A stretch of 64,000 bases of DNA from Ruminococcaceae bacterium AB4001 (GTDB lineage Bacteria; Bacillota; Clostridia; Saccharofermentanales; Saccharofermentanaceae): the NCBI GenBank assembly GCA_000621765.1, contig KK211344.1, positions 8,591 through 72,590 on the forward strand, written 5' to 3'. Below are positions 16,010 to 24,751 of this stretch, piece after piece. Numbering within the stretch: position 1 is the stretch's first letter; each line of letters starts with the position of its first letter. The translations under genes and the position numbers were made by a program. Below the pieces are notes generated by a model. It ran no database searches and had not been told where the DNA came from. It saw only the letters and a list, made by a program, of their open reading frames with translations.

Positions 16010-17941
16010 TCACTCGGGTTTCTTGTCAGGATCGTACGTCTTTACGATGCCTGCGACAATGTGCCTGATATCTTCACTCTCGGACTTGGCCGCACGGTCA
16101 AGTTCAAGGACTGCCTTCTCGAATTTCTCATCGTCCATCGGAATAGGCTGGGCGATCGAAATATCTTTGTTCTCTTCAGTCTCACGCAATCCCTCTTCAT
16201 CCATAAGACGCTCTTCGTAGAGCTTCTCACCGGGTCTTAATCCGGTGTATACGATCTTAATGTCGACATCGGGGGTAAGGCCGGAGAGCTGGATCATCTT
16301 GCGTGCGACATCGTCGATCTTAACGGGTTCACCCATGTTAAGAACGAAGATCTCTCCTCCCCTTGCATAAGCGCCTGATTCCATTACGAGAACGACTGCT
16401 TCGGGGATCGTCATGAAATAGCGGATGATCCTCTTATCAGTTACAGTAACAGGACCGCCTGCGGCGATCTGCTTCTCGAATATCTTCAATACAGAGCCGT
16501 TGGAACCCAATACATTACCGAATCTGACGGCAGAGAAAGTCGTTCTGACTTCGATCTCGCCCTTATCAAACATCGCCTGGGCCCTTCTGTCCATCATCTG
16601 GATGATCATCTCGCAGATACGCTTAGATGCGCCCATTATGTTCGTCGGGTTTACAGCCTTGTCGGTCGAGATAAGAACAAATCGCTTAACGCCGTATTGG
16701 ATGGCTGCCTGAGCCATCTTATACGTACCGCCGCAGTTGTTCTTTATCGCTTCATTCGGAGACCCTTCCATCAGCGGTACGTGCTTATGCGCAGCCGCAT
16801 GGAATATGATCTCAGGACGGTATTTATCGAGCACTGCGTGGACTCTGTTGGTATTCCTTACAGATCCGATAAGAGTAAGGAGATTCAGGCTGTCGCCGTA
16901 CTTCTCCCTAAGCTCTTTCTCGATCCAGAAAGCATTGTTCTCATAGATATCAAAAATGATCAGGAGTTTGGGCTTTGCCATCGCGATCTGCCTGCAGAGC
17001 TCGGATCCTATAGAGCCGCCGCCGCCCGTAACCATTACTGTCTTTCCGGTGATGTATTCTCTTATCTTCTCGACATTTGCCTTGACGGGATCTCTTCCGA
17101 GAAGGTCTTCGATCTGGACGTTTCTAATGGTGTTTACGGTTACGGAACCGTCGATCATCTGATACATTCCGGGGATGATTCTGACTTCACATCCGGTCGT
17201 TGAACAGATTGCTAAGATATCTTTACGGTCGATTCCCCTTGCGTCAGGGATCGCGAAAATGATCTCGTCGATTTTATATTTCTCGGCCATTCTCGGTATG
17301 TCTTTCCGCGTACCGACGATCGGAACTCCGTCGATCTCACGGCCTATCTTTACCGGGTTATCGTCGATCGCACAGCATACGCGCGCGTCTACGTGCTGGC
17401 TCATGACTATCTCGTGAATAACGTCTTTACCGCAGGCTCCGGCGCCGATGATCATGATATTAAGTCCGTCATCCGTGGCAGACTTTTCGTTGTTCATGAA
17501 GCTTATGAATCTGAATCCGAATCTTAAAGCCGTCGTTAAGACAAAGCCGAAAACAATGGCCATTATCCATACCGAGATCGGTATAAGTCTGGACTTTGTG
17601 ATAAGCTCTGAAACAATAACGAACAGAAGCGTTATCAGCGTAAACAGCACCCAGGCTTTTACGATCCTCGCAAACTCAGAGAACGACGCGAAACGCCATA
17701 TGCTGCTGTACATCTTGAATATGCCGAACAGTCCGATAATGACTATCGAGCATATGGGAGCAATTATCAGTATGTTGATGAAATATCTTCTGTCGATCTG
17801 TGAGAATCTGAAATCAAATCTCACCAGAACGGCGCAGAAAAAACTACACATCATCATCAGGAAATCGAGCGCAGCAAAAACAAGAGCCCTGTAAACCCAA
17901 TGTTTGCTTATAGAAGGCTTTTTCTTAGTATCACCGGCCAA
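16010..17941 (-). CDS. membrane-bound UDP-sugar 4,6-dehydratase (CapD/PglF/WbpM family)
   Basis: Makes a 4-keto-6-deoxy UDP-sugar, usually from UDP-GlcNAc, the precursor of amino-dideoxy sugars such as bacillosamine or FucNAc. Of the 643 residues, about 1-150 form four membrane helices. A Rossmann-like linker domain (IMIIGAGACGKDV) comes next. The catalytic SDR domain has VMVTGGGGSIGSEL, HAAAHKHVPLME and STDKAVNPTNIMGASKR. The usual SDR tyrosine is replaced by Met, which is normal for this dehydratase family. The start is TTG with AAGGG 8 nt upstream. No matching aminotransferase or acetyltransferase is in the window. Confidence 0.93.
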   Translation of the reverse strand: MAGDTKKKPSISKHWVYRALVFAALDFLMMMCSFFCAVLVRFDFRFSQIDRRYFINILIIAPICSIVIIGLFGIFKMYSSIWRFASFSEFARIVKAWVLFTLITLLFVIVSELITKSRLIPISVWIMAIVFGFVLTTALRFGFRFISFMNNEKSATDDGLNIMIIGAGACGKDVIHEIVMSQHVDARVCCAIDDNPVKIGREIDGVPIVGTRKDIPRMAEKYKIDEIIFAIPDARGIDRKDILAICSTTGCEVRIIPGMYQMIDGSVTVNTIRNVQIEDLLGRDPVKANVEKIREYITGKTVMVTGGGGSIGSELCRQIAMAKPKLLIIFDIYENNAFWIEKELREKYGDSLNLLTLIGSVRNTNRVHAVLDKYRPEIIFHAAAHKHVPLMEGSPNEAIKNNCGGTYKMAQAAIQYGVKRFVLISTDKAVNPTNIMGASKRICEMIIQMMDRRAQAMFDKGEIEVRTTFSAVRFGNVLGSNGSVLKIFEKQIAAGGPVTVTDKRIIRYFMTIPEAVVLVMESGAYARGGEIFVLNMGEPVKIDDVARKMIQLSGLTPDVDIKIVYTGLRPGEKLYEERLMDEEGLRETEENKDISIAQPIPMDDEKFEKAVLELDRAAKSESEDIRHIVAGIVKTYDPDKKPE

Positions 17942-17983
17942 TTGAACAACCCTTACTTTCTGATCAGTTTATGCCTGATCCAA

Positions 17984-19462
17984 TCAGATGATTATCGCAC
18001 CGGCAATCTTCGTTCCGGTGTTCTCAATGAGCTTTATCTCGTTTGTAACGGTCTTGAATGTTGATACTTTACGCTGCTCTAAAAGAACTACTGCATCGTA
18101 ATCGGGAATTGCCTTAAGGATGTCAGGATTGCTGAATATGTCAGGCTTGAAATCACCCTTGATACCCAATGTCTTTACGGCTTCTCCCATTGCCTTGCTG
18201 TCGCCTGTACCCGTAATGAGTACTTTCTTTAAGTCTTTGGTGATGTTCTCATAATTGGCGGCAATGAGCTTCCTGGTATTCTCAGCCGACATTTTCGAGT
18301 CATCCTCAGACTTGATATCAATAAATGTGGCATACTTGCCTCTCTTTCCGAGGGGCTTCATAACGCCGATCTTCTTTACATTTGTGAACTCGTTGAAGAA
18401 CTGTGTCTGAGTAGAGATCTTTACTGCAAAGATGTACTTGAGGATAAGTAATACACCAACGAGAACGGCACCAATGGCAAAACCGATAATGCCGGACTTT
18501 ATGGCAGGCTTTAACATTGCCCTGTAACCCAGTGTAACTTCCGAAGTACCCGTAGGAACGCCATCGACATCGACCTTACTGTGCTTAGCGAAATACTCAA
18601 GGATAGTCTCAGTATCAGATAAACCGAGCTGCTCGGCAACTTTTGCAAGTGACTCGTTATAGCTTACGATCTGCTTCTGCAAAGTCTCAAGTCTTGCCGT
18701 CTGATTGACCTGTCCGTCTCTTAAACCGGAATCGATCCTCTCGGTATGCTGTATCCCGACTAATTCGATCTTATGAGGGATAATGTTCGTATTGAGTTTG
18801 GCGTGTTCACGTTCAACCTCAGTAATGACGATATCCATTACCTGATCGCAGAACGATCTGGAAGGCCCGTATACTCTGATATAGATCGATCCGACTCTGT
18901 TTACCTGACTTTCCGAAGCAAGGACAACAGAACTCGTTGCATAACTGCTGAATGAGATAAGCTCTCTTACATAATCGGGCTTTGTACCGTATTCATCTGC
19001 AAACTCATTAATGAAGTTTCCTGCTCTGATGTCTCTTTCATAAGCGCTGTACAACGCCTCGTCCAAACCGCTCAGTTCGCTCTTATCAAGCGTAACGACG
19101 AACTGTGCAAGAGTCTCATATTCATTCTCGGCATCGATCTGCATGTAGATGGAATCAGCAATATATTCTCTCTGGTGTTCGATCTGATTGTTGACACGGT
19201 CAATTGTGCTTGCAATATCCCTGGCTCTGTCAATATTCTGGACTCTCTCCTGATACTGGATGTCTGTCTCACGGGAATTGATCCTGGTGGTTTCATCAAG
19301 AACGTTATTAGTCTTAACCCTGTTTAAGATCTTATTGCCGCCCATCGCGCCACCGACTACGCAGCCTGCCACTATAATGATTCCTAATTTCTTGAAGACC
19401 GAATAAAGCAGGTCCCTGATATTAATATAATTCTCAACTACGCCAAGTTCGTTCGGACTCAT
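17984..19462 (-). CDS. Wzz-like polysaccharide co-polymerase with degenerate kinase-like tail
   Basis: Chain-length/export regulator of 492 residues. Membrane helix 1 is at about 26-43 (LGIIIVAGCVVGGAMGG). A long extracytoplasmic coiled region of about 270 residues follows, then helix 2 (SGIIGFAIGAVLVGVLLILKY). The C-terminal cytoplasmic region of about 140 residues looks like a BY-kinase fold (KKVLITGTGDSKAMGEAV, then DYDAVVLLEQRKVS and GTKIAGAIII). It lacks the Walker A GxxGxGKS/T sequence, the Walker A' DxD and a Tyr cluster. No separate tyrosine kinase gene is present nearby. It is the first gene of the EPS locus, with its own promoter. Confidence 0.85.
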   Translation of the reverse strand: MSPNELGVVENYINIRDLLYSVFKKLGIIIVAGCVVGGAMGGNKILNRVKTNNVLDETTRINSRETDIQYQERVQNIDRARDIASTIDRVNNQIEHQREYIADSIYMQIDAENEYETLAQFVVTLDKSELSGLDEALYSAYERDIRAGNFINEFADEYGTKPDYVRELISFSSYATSSVVLASESQVNRVGSIYIRVYGPSRSFCDQVMDIVITEVEREHAKLNTNIIPHKIELVGIQHTERIDSGLRDGQVNQTARLETLQKQIVSYNESLAKVAEQLGLSDTETILEYFAKHSKVDVDGVPTGTSEVTLGYRAMLKPAIKSGIIGFAIGAVLVGVLLILKYIFAVKISTQTQFFNEFTNVKKIGVMKPLGKRGKYATFIDIKSEDDSKMSAENTRKLIAANYENITKDLKKVLITGTGDSKAMGEAVKTLGIKGDFKPDIFSNPDILKAIPDYDAVVLLEQRKVSTFKTVTNEIKLIENTGTKIAGAIII

Positions 19463-19494
19463 TTGCAGATCCCCTTTATTAATAAATCTAAATA

Positions 19495-19523
19495 ATTATA
19501 AACATTATGCCGTTTTTGTTCAA
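19495..19523 (-). promoter_or_regulatory. promoter of the EPS locus
   Basis: Minus-strand -35 TTGAAC, 17-bp spacer, -10 TATAAT. The predicted leader is about 26 nt before the wzz ATG, which has an AGGGGAT ribosome site. The spacer contains one arm of an inverted repeat (19503-19512). Confidence 0.7.
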
Positions 19524-19587
19524 TCTTGCAGCTTAACGCGATTTGCATATTGCACCTGGCGTTATCTTACAGCATATCGGCATAATG
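19503..19587. repeat. 10-bp inverted repeat in the divergent wzz/dipeptidase region
   Basis: CATTATGCCG at 19503-19512 and CGGCATAATG at 19578-19587. One arm lies within the wzz promoter spacer and the other in the plus-strand upstream region, so both could be sites for one regulator. Confidence 0.4.
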
Positions 19588-19681
19588 CCAAAATCTTGCT
19601 CAGGCACTCACAATAAATATCCAAAGCCGAGGTTTGTGTTAAGATTTCACTGAAAAAGAACATATTAACCGGAGGCACTTC

Positions 19682-21007
19682 ATGGAAAACCTTAAACTTT
19701 CACAGGAAGAATTTGACTTTATCTCAAAGCTCATCAGCATTGCAAGCACGGGTTCTTCACCTGTCGAAAACGCTGAATTCGGAACTCTTCCCTACGGAGA
19801 AAAGCCTTTTGAGGCACTGAAGTTTTTCCTAGATACGGCGTCTGCTGCCGGCATGCGCACAGGCATAATCGAAAACCGCGTCGGCTGGTGTGAATTCGGT
19901 CCCGAAAATGCCGAAGCCATCGGAATCGTATGTCACCTTGATGTAGTTCCCGCTGGCGAAGGCTGGAACACGGACCCGTTCACTCTTACAGAAAAAGACG
20001 GCATCCTCTACGGCAGAGGGATCGTAGATGACAAGGGTCCTGCTGCAGCCTCATTCCTTGCAATGAAACGGCTCCTTGACAGCGGCTACGAGCCCTCAAA
20101 GCGCATCAGGCTCATACTCGGCACTGACGAAGAGCGCTCCTGTTCATGCGTAGAGACATACGCAGTAAAAGGCGAAGTTCCTTCATTCTCGATCACTCCT
20201 GACGGTGAATTTCCCGTCATCTACGCCGAAAAAGGAATACTTCAGATAAAGATCTACACAGACGAGGCTTCCAAAGTCACAGCGAAAGGCGGATCTGCCG
20301 CAAACATGGTTCCTGCTTCATGCTCCTGCACGATCAACGGAACCGAATATCACGGCAAAGGAAAAATGGCTCACGCTTCAAAACCGGAACTCGGCATAAA
20401 CGCCATTTTCGATCTTATTTCCACATTAGACAAAGCCGGAGCCGACTATTCATCTTCACCTCTCCTTACCTTCATCAGCAAAGAGATCGCTTGCTATTCA
20501 GCTGCTGAATACACAGGCTGCAACATCACTGACGAATCAGGAAGCGTTACGGCAAACCCATCCATATTAAGCTGCTCACAGGACGGCGAATCACTTACAA
20601 TAGACATCAGATGCCCTGTCAGCTACAGCATGGACAGCATCGTCTCACACTTCGCAAATAAAGCGGCACATTACGACCTCTTCTGCGAAGTTATCCATCA
20701 GATGGATCCGCTCTATAAAGCAAAGGATCTTCCTGAGATTTCAGTTCTCACAGACATCTGGAAAGATAACATGTCGTCTTACACCGGATTTAAGCCTGAA
20801 TATCTCAGCGAATTCACAGAACCCATCGCCATCGGCGGCGGCACATATGCACGCCACATGCCTGACACCATCGCATTCGGCATACAGACTCCCTGGCAGG
20901 AAGATCAGTGCCACCAGGCCAATGAATGCCGCGCTCTTAGTGATTTTGAAACGGATATCAAAGTCATGGGCGAAGTGATAAAGGGACTGACTTCCGATAA
21001 CGTCTGA
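19682..21007 (+). CDS. M20 family dipeptidase (Sapep/PepV type)
   Basis: Cytoplasmic metal-dependent peptidase of 441 residues that cleaves dipeptides or small peptides. Metal-site motifs of the M20 clan are present: GIVCHLDVVPAGEGW (His and catalytic Asp), GRGIVDDKGPAAA (bridging Asp) and ILGTDEERSCSCVETY (Glu-Glu). GGGTYARHMPDTIAFG near the C-terminus carries the last metal-binding His region of Sapep enzymes. The ATG has a CCGGAGGC site. It is the only plus-strand gene here, divergent from the EPS locus. Length matches PepV/Sapep. Confidence 0.93.
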   Translation: MENLKLSQEEFDFISKLISIASTGSSPVENAEFGTLPYGEKPFEALKFFLDTASAAGMRTGIIENRVGWCEFGPENAEAIGIVCHLDVVPAGEGWNTDPFTLTEKDGILYGRGIVDDKGPAAASFLAMKRLLDSGYEPSKRIRLILGTDEERSCSCVETYAVKGEVPSFSITPDGEFPVIYAEKGILQIKIYTDEASKVTAKGGSAANMVPASCSCTINGTEYHGKGKMAHASKPELGINAIFDLISTLDKAGADYSSSPLLTFISKEIACYSAAEYTGCNITDESGSVTANPSILSCSQDGESLTIDIRCPVSYSMDSIVSHFANKAAHYDLFCEVIHQMDPLYKAKDLPEISVLTDIWKDNMSSYTGFKPEYLSEFTEPIAIGGGTYARHMPDTIAFGIQTPWQEDQCHQANECRALSDFETDIKVMGEVIKGLTSDNV

Positions 21008-21038
21008 TACGCACATCTCATTGGGACAATAAAAATAC

Positions 21039-21069
21039 GTCTGCCTTACAATAAGACAGACATTTTTTT
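21039..21069. terminator. bidirectional terminator between convergent genes
   Basis: GTCTG...CAGAC stem extended by CTTA/TAAG around a CAA loop, with ATTTTTTT on the plus strand and GTATTTTTATT on the minus strand. It serves the dipeptidase and the NlpC/P60 gene. Confidence 0.75.
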
Positions 21070-21084
21070 GATCAAATCTGAATC

Positions 21085-22494
21085 TTACAGGACTCGCCTT
21101 ATCGTGGCGATGTTCTTAGCAGACGAGAGCTTCGAGGAAACAACGCCTGTTGCAGATGACTGCGCATGAACGTAAGTGTCGTTACCGACGTAGAGCGCAG
21201 AGTGTTCCATCGTTCCGTCGCCGTTACGGTCAAAGCAGATGATGTCTCCGACCTGGATATCGTCAATGCTGACTTCCGTACCCTTTCTGGACTGGCTCGT
21301 AGCTCCGTGAGGGAGATCGATCCTGTAGTATGTCCAATAGCAGTACATAACGAATCCTGAACAGTCGAATCCCTTATTAGGATCAGAGCCGCCGTATACG
21401 TATTTACATCCGATAAAGCTCTTAACGAATGTAGCGAAATCAGTGGATGTATCGCCCATTGAAGAACTGCTGCTGCCTGAATCATCCGAAGGTACAGGTG
21501 TCGGCGTATTCGTAGGTACATTATCAAGACAGAGACTTGCCTTTACATAGTAACCGGATGCTGTCTTATACCAGCCGTTATCAGTCTCTGCAACGACTTC
21601 GATCGCAGTTCCGACACCTAATGTCGAAAGCAATGAATAAGAGATACCTGGACCTGATCTTGTATTTAATGCGCAGCTTGAATATACAGTCTTTGACACC
21701 GGAGTCTCACTAAAATCACTAGATGAAGATGATGAAGAATCCGAATCAGAAGACGATGATCCCGAAGAGTCCGAAGATGAACCGGATGATGAATCCGACG
21801 AAGACGAACCCGATGATGAGCTTGACGAAGAACTCGAAGATGAAGAGCTTGAGCTGCTGCTCGAAGAAGATGACGAAGACGAAGGCTTAGGCGTAGGAGT
21901 GTTCGGCTTCGGCGTAGGCGTATCGGTAGGATCAGGTGAATCTGTCGGAGTAGGAGTAACCTCTACATCAGAGAGCTTTCCGTTTCTGACATAACCCATC
22001 TTGCCATCCTCTAACCTGACCTGTGACCACTCTTTTGAATAAGCGATCCTGACGACCATGTCTCCGGTTGTAAGATGTGTGATACCGTTATCATCATCGT
22101 CAGTTTCTTCATTATCTTCAGGCTTGTCTGATTTATATGCAATGAGAATAGCGTCACTGTTAAGCCAGTAATTGCCGCCGTCGTAAGTGATCGGATCAGC
22201 GGGATTGTTGCCGAACTCTGAAGCTACGTCAGTATAAGAGTTAGCAGCTGTCAGAGTATAGTCTTCAATATCAAATGAAGCATTTCCCAAATTAACGGGA
22301 ACATAACCTGTCTCTTCTGCTTCAAGATCCGGTGAATAGAAAAGATCCTCAAAAGGAACTGCATTAGGACCGATAAGAGAAGGACTCTGGAGCGCGATCT
22401 CATCAGAAGCGCCGCAATCGTTTATTCCGATCGCGCAGACAGCAACACATGCAGTCACTGCTCCTGTTACGATGTTTATCAGTCTGTTATTCAA
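21085..22494 (-). CDS. secreted SH3 / poly-Ser / NlpC-P60 peptidoglycan hydrolase
   Basis: A 469-residue secreted cell-wall endopeptidase. It has a signal-like N-terminus (NIVTGAVTACVAVCAIGIN), an SH3-like segment (about 105-178), and a Pro/Thr linker followed by about 80 residues that are mostly Ser with Gly and Asp. A second SH3_3 domain (CALNTRSGPGISYSLLSTLG) and a second short linker come before the NlpC/P60 catalytic domain. There FDCSGFVMYCY carries the nucleophile Cys, MEHSALYVG the His and YVHAQS the third residue. It probably cuts D-gamma-glutamyl-diaminopimelate bonds. The start is TTG with GAGG 9 nt upstream. It is monocistronic. Confidence 0.92.
   Translation of the reverse strand: MNNRLINIVTGAVTACVAVCAIGINDCGASDEIALQSPSLIGPNAVPFEDLFYSPDLEAEETGYVPVNLGNASFDIEDYTLTAANSYTDVASEFGNNPADPITYDGGNYWLNSDAILIAYKSDKPEDNEETDDDDNGITHLTTGDMVVRIAYSKEWSQVRLEDGKMGYVRNGKLSDVEVTPTPTDSPDPTDTPTPKPNTPTPKPSSSSSSSSSSSSSSSSSSSSSSSSGSSSSDSSSGSSSDSSGSSSSDSDSSSSSSSDFSETPVSKTVYSSCALNTRSGPGISYSLLSTLGVGTAIEVVAETDNGWYKTASGYYVKASLCLDNVPTNTPTPVPSDDSGSSSSSMGDTSTDFATFVKSFIGCKYVYGGSDPNKGFDCSGFVMYCYWTYYRIDLPHGATSQSRKGTEVSIDDIQVGDIICFDRNGDGTMEHSALYVGNDTYVHAQSSATGVVSSKLSSAKNIATIRRVL
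21722..21880 (-). repeat. low-complexity poly-serine linker DNA
   Basis: An almost uninterrupted run of Ser codons using TCx and AGC/AGT forms in irregular order, with Gly and Asp interspersed. The mixed codons make it a degenerate, not perfect, repeat. The opposite strand reads as Asp/Glu-rich. Confidence 0.8.
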
Positions 22495-22699
22495 TCCTTA
22501 TAACCTCATTTCCGCGATAGACATTAACTGCTTTTCGCTTATCTGAGCTAATTTTATCATCCAAGTCCGTCAGAATTACCAAAAAATCAAGCAAAATTGG
22601 TGCAGAACGCGAAAATGTCACTTTCTTGTAACATTGTTCGCATCTCCACTATCTCAGTTTGGTACGTGTATTATTCGTTAATCGAGGAATTCAGCTCAA

Positions 22700-24487
22700 T
22701 CATTTCCAGCCGGCATAAAGCGTTATGTTTTCTTTAACCGGCTGACCAAAATCATAGGCATTCTTACACTCTTCATCAGTATACCAGCCTGTGAAAACAG
22801 ATCCGGCAAGCTTAGGGTCTGACGAAGGCTTCACTGCCCTTGAATCCTTCTCAACTATCTGAGGATCTATAACTTCAGTGCATTCACTTCCGGTATCAAA
22901 TACAACATCAAAAGCCGAATAGATAACAGTAGCATTTTCAAGTGATGCCTCACATTTATTCTGACTCCTGGAACCAATGAAATATACCGTTTCCAGATTA
23001 CTACTGAAGCACTCTCTTCCGATTGATTCCAACGCCGGTCCTAAAGTCACAGTTTTCACGCCAGCTCCTGTAAACGCACGTGAGGAAAGAGCAATCGCAT
23101 TGCTGAGATCTGCTGTTTTCAGACTCTCGCATTTATAAAATGCGTTGTATCCGACTTTAGTTATTTTATCGAGATTAATTGTTTGCAGATTATTACAGGA
23201 TTCAAAAACATTCGAAGGTATTAAAGCAATTTCATCTCCAAGCAAAACAGTAGTCAACTCGCGACAGTCTTTGAAAGCAGATGACTTTAGGCTTTGGGCA
23301 TTGCTCAGATCGACTGATTTAAGCTGTCTGCAGGACACAAAAGCAGCTTGACCAATAGAAGTAACATGACTCAAATCAATATCCGCAAGCTCATTACAAC
23401 CGCTAAAAGCACCATCATCGACTTCAGAGATTCTGCCTGATACGGTTCTGAGTTCCTTGCAATTACTGAAAGCGCCATATCCTATAACAACATCATTTGC
23501 ATCACTTAATATAGCTTTAGTTAAACTTCTGCACTCACAAAATGAGTATTGCTCTATCGCATCTATTTTTCTAAGGTCCAGTTCAGTACTCAGGCTAAAA
23601 CAATTCGCGAAAGCACGTGAACCTATTTGATTAGCGTTTGCAAGCGAAACTACATCCACAAGGTTTTTACATCCAATGAAAGCAGAATCCTCAACCGAAG
23701 TGACGTTGCTAAGATCAATATGAGTAAGTGCCGTGCATCTATAGAATGCATGATCTCCAACAGAAGTTACTTTACCAAGCTTCAGATCTGATAAAGAAAA
23801 ACAATTATAGAATGCAGATCCGGTAACAGAAGTTACTTTACTAAGATCAAGAGAAGTAAGTTTTTCGCACCCGTAAAAAGCATCGGATCCAATACATGTA
23901 ACCTTACTGGCTTGTTTAAAAACAAATATAGAAAGTTTAGGACAACCGGAAAAAGCATTATAACCAATGGTCTCAAGGTCATCAGCAATTACCGCCGTAA
24001 GGCTGGTGCAGTCTGAAAAAGCATGATTTTGAAGCGATACAACGTTACTGATATCAACAGCAGCTAAACTGGTACAGCTGTTGAAAGCAAAACTGTCGAT
24101 ATATGTTACTTTGCTTAGATCGATATATGTCAGAGCAGAACAGGAACTGAAAGAATAATATCCAATACTGGTAACCTTTCCCAGATTAACATCAGTAAGG
24201 GTTTCGTTTTCATTGAAAGCCTTATCCGGGATGCTTGTGATATCACCTGAGATGACCAGAGAAGTAACAGCGGTTTCAGACTGTTCCCAGTCCTTCGCAT
24301 CAAATGCAGAATTGTCAGTAATTGTCAGAACACCGTCTTGTGTAAGTGTCCATCCTTTTCCGCTTGCTGCAAATTCATCATCTGCCCTAACGGTTCTTCC
24401 AAACAAACAGAGACAGGCAACAGTAACAAAAAGTGCAAGAGCAATAATGATAACGGACTTCCAGCTGGCTTTGAAACGGTACGGCAT
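22700..24487 (-). CDS. secreted BspA-type leucine-rich-repeat protein
   Basis: A 595-residue extracellular protein. A signal peptide (SVIIIALALFVTVACLCLFG, cleavage near 35) is followed by about 18 LRR_5/BspA repeats of 23-24 residues with the pattern SxAFxxCxxLxxVDLSxVTSI. A single InlB B-repeat (Flg_new) domain of about 65 residues ends in ITLYAGWK. There is no sorting signal or transmembrane tail, so it is released or held non-covalently. Such proteins bind host or plant polymers or other bacteria. It is the shorter paralogue of the upstream gene and lacks that protein's C-terminal 300 residues. The ribosome site is AAGGGGA. Confidence 0.9.
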   Translation of the reverse strand: MPYRFKASWKSVIIIALALFVTVACLCLFGRTVRADDEFAASGKGWTLTQDGVLTITDNSAFDAKDWEQSETAVTSLVISGDITSIPDKAFNENETLTDVNLGKVTSIGYYSFSSCSALTYIDLSKVTYIDSFAFNSCTSLAAVDISNVVSLQNHAFSDCTSLTAVIADDLETIGYNAFSGCPKLSIFVFKQASKVTCIGSDAFYGCEKLTSLDLSKVTSVTGSAFYNCFSLSDLKLGKVTSVGDHAFYRCTALTHIDLSNVTSVEDSAFIGCKNLVDVVSLANANQIGSRAFANCFSLSTELDLRKIDAIEQYSFCECRSLTKAILSDANDVVIGYGAFSNCKELRTVSGRISEVDDGAFSGCNELADIDLSHVTSIGQAAFVSCRQLKSVDLSNAQSLKSSAFKDCRELTTVLLGDEIALIPSNVFESCNNLQTINLDKITKVGYNAFYKCESLKTADLSNAIALSSRAFTGAGVKTVTLGPALESIGRECFSSNLETVYFIGSRSQNKCEASLENATVIYSAFDVVFDTGSECTEVIDPQIVEKDSRAVKPSSDPKLAGSVFTGWYTDEECKNAYDFGQPVKENITLYAGWK

Positions 24488-24569
24488 AACTATTCCCCTT
24501 ATGAAATGATCCCAACAACTACAATGAAATCATTATATACGAAAATACATATTCGAAAATATAAAGAAC

Positions 24570-24600
24570 CCCTCAGAAGTGAACTTCTCACTTTTGAGGG
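24570..24600 (-). terminator. terminator between the two LRR genes
   Basis: CCCTCA...TGAGGG stem extended by AAGTGA/TCACTT around AGAAGT, followed on the minus strand by GTTCTTTATATTTT. It lies just after the 32-residue peptide gene and separates the LRR transcripts. Confidence 0.75.
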
Positions 24601-24637
24601 ATCCTATCGCTTATAGATTTTTAGTTCTTAAAACTTA

Positions 24638-24736
24638 TCACGGATCTTCAACCGGCGAATCATCGCTGCCCGTAATTACATCCGCTTCGTCAAACCGGAT
24701 TACCATAATCTCCAGTTCAGTGTATGTTTCCTTCAT
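24638..24736 (-). CDS. 32-residue peptide of unknown function
   Basis: A short ORF beginning MKETYTELEIMVIRFDEAD and ending SPVEDP, with TGA at 24638. It has a strong ribosome site (AGGAGGGG, 7 nt before ATG) and starts 16 bases after the stop of the 947-residue LRR gene, so it is probably cotranscribed. The product is acidic (9 Asp/Glu, 2 basic residues). The form 'E-hydrophobic stretch-F-(D/E)-(E)-A-D-V-I-T-(S/G)-D' resembles short acidic peptides common in gut Clostridia. No signal peptide, helix or Cys is present. Function is not known, and a precursor or small regulatory protein is possible. Confidence 0.6.
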   Translation of the reverse strand: MKETYTELEIMVIRFDEADVITGSDDSPVEDP

Positions 24737-24751
24737 ATATCTCCCCTCCTC

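Noticed and set aside
21650-21900. Asp/Glu-rich reading on the strand opposite the NlpC/P60 gene
   Set aside because: It is the complement of the poly-Ser codons, without a start or ribosome site.
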